This document shows positions 58,815-58,910 of a stretch of 58,910 nucleotides of DNA, piece after piece; position 1 is the stretch's first letter; each line of letters starts with the position of its first letter. The stretch spans positions 1 to 58,910 of the forward strand of contig JANQEG010000069.1 of the NCBI GenBank assembly GCA_028278505.1. The letters run 5' to 3'. Below the pieces are notes generated by a model, which made no database searches, was not told where the DNA came from, and saw only the letters and a list, made by a program, of their open reading frames with translations. This DNA comes from Rhodobiaceae bacterium (lineage in GTDB: Bacteria; Pseudomonadota; Alphaproteobacteria; Rhizobiales; JAKPQE01). Both the position numbers and the translations under genes were made by a program.

Positions 58815-58910
58815 AGCAAATTGCGATCATATTGAATCAATTCTGTTTTGCATCCGCCGTGTGCGGATGGGCGTGCCCGTACCGGAGCGCGATGGCGGGC
58901 ATCGGGCGAG
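58815..58910. other. Right edge, no gene seen
   Basis: Begins AGAGCAAATTGCGATCATAT, and contains GCATCCGCCGTGTGCGGATGG, a short hairpin (CATCCGC/GCGGATG). It may be the terminator of paaK or the start of another repeat element cut by the window. Confidence 0.35.

Overview
This GC-rich window reads as chromosomal DNA of an alphaproteobacterium, most likely of the order Hyphomicrobiales (Rhizobiales). The F1-ATPase operon is atpHAGDC without the Fo genes and follows priA. The TCA genes run mdh-sucC-sucD-sucA-sucB-MAPEG-lpd. There is a Brucella Omp19-like lipoprotein, and many intergenic regions are filled with palindromic repeats. I cannot name the genus.

Layout. 1-12.5 kb (minus strand): a TCA block (lpd, MAPEG protein, sucB, sucA, sucD, sucC, mdh) interrupted between sucC and sucD by a PIN/RHH toxin-antitoxin pair, then zapE and an AhpD-like gene. 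13-18 kb: a protein with an N-terminal DUF7662-like domain and a possible GIY-YIG domain, an Omp19-like lipoprotein, methylmalonate-semialdehyde dehydrogenase and leuB. 18-22 kb: a low-GC islet with a peptidoglycan amidase, a secreted YyaL/DsbD-N fusion and a pentapeptide-repeat protein. 22.3-23.8 kb: asd, preceded by a promoter and a 39-codon leader ORF ending in six threonine codons, a candidate attenuator. 24-30.6 kb: alpha/beta hydrolase, pyridoxal kinase, FAD oxidoreductase, CitE-like lyase and two small secreted proteins. 30.6-36 kb: xerC and priA, separated by an AT-richer insert with a MuF-like toxin candidate and an overlapping membrane protein that may be its immunity partner. 36.7-43.5 kb: atpHAGDC with a terminator, rpsD, and a second, solitary F1 gamma gene. 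43.8-44.9 kb: three small secreted cysteine proteins, one with a knottin cysteine pattern. 45.2-51.3 kb: a four-gene minus-strand cluster that looks like lysine catabolism (saccharopine-dehydrogenase-like lysine dehydrogenase, ALDH7-type aminoadipate-semialdehyde dehydrogenase, malonyltransferase-like protein, fused 2-oxoacid dehydrogenase E1). 52.2-58.8 kb: a FlK-like thioesterase, a molybdenum oxidoreductase with a fused FeS/membrane subunit, and phenylacetate-CoA ligase, together suggesting PadBCD-type phenylacetyl-CoA oxidation to phenylglyoxylate.

The spaces between genes hold at least three repeat families: a ~125 bp two-hairpin element (3 copies, two of which supply the TAG stop codons of sucD and sucA), a ~30 bp REP-like palindrome (9 copies, mostly in inverted pairs), and a ~130-200 bp element rich in CCTCTCCC/GGGAGAGG arms. 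No tRNA, rRNA, CRISPR array, transposase gene or prophage was seen.

The observations most worth following are the Thr-rich leader at asd, the repeats that end sucD and sucA, the second AtpG, the MuF-like toxin/immunity pair, the knottin-like secreted peptide and the YyaL-DsbD fusion.
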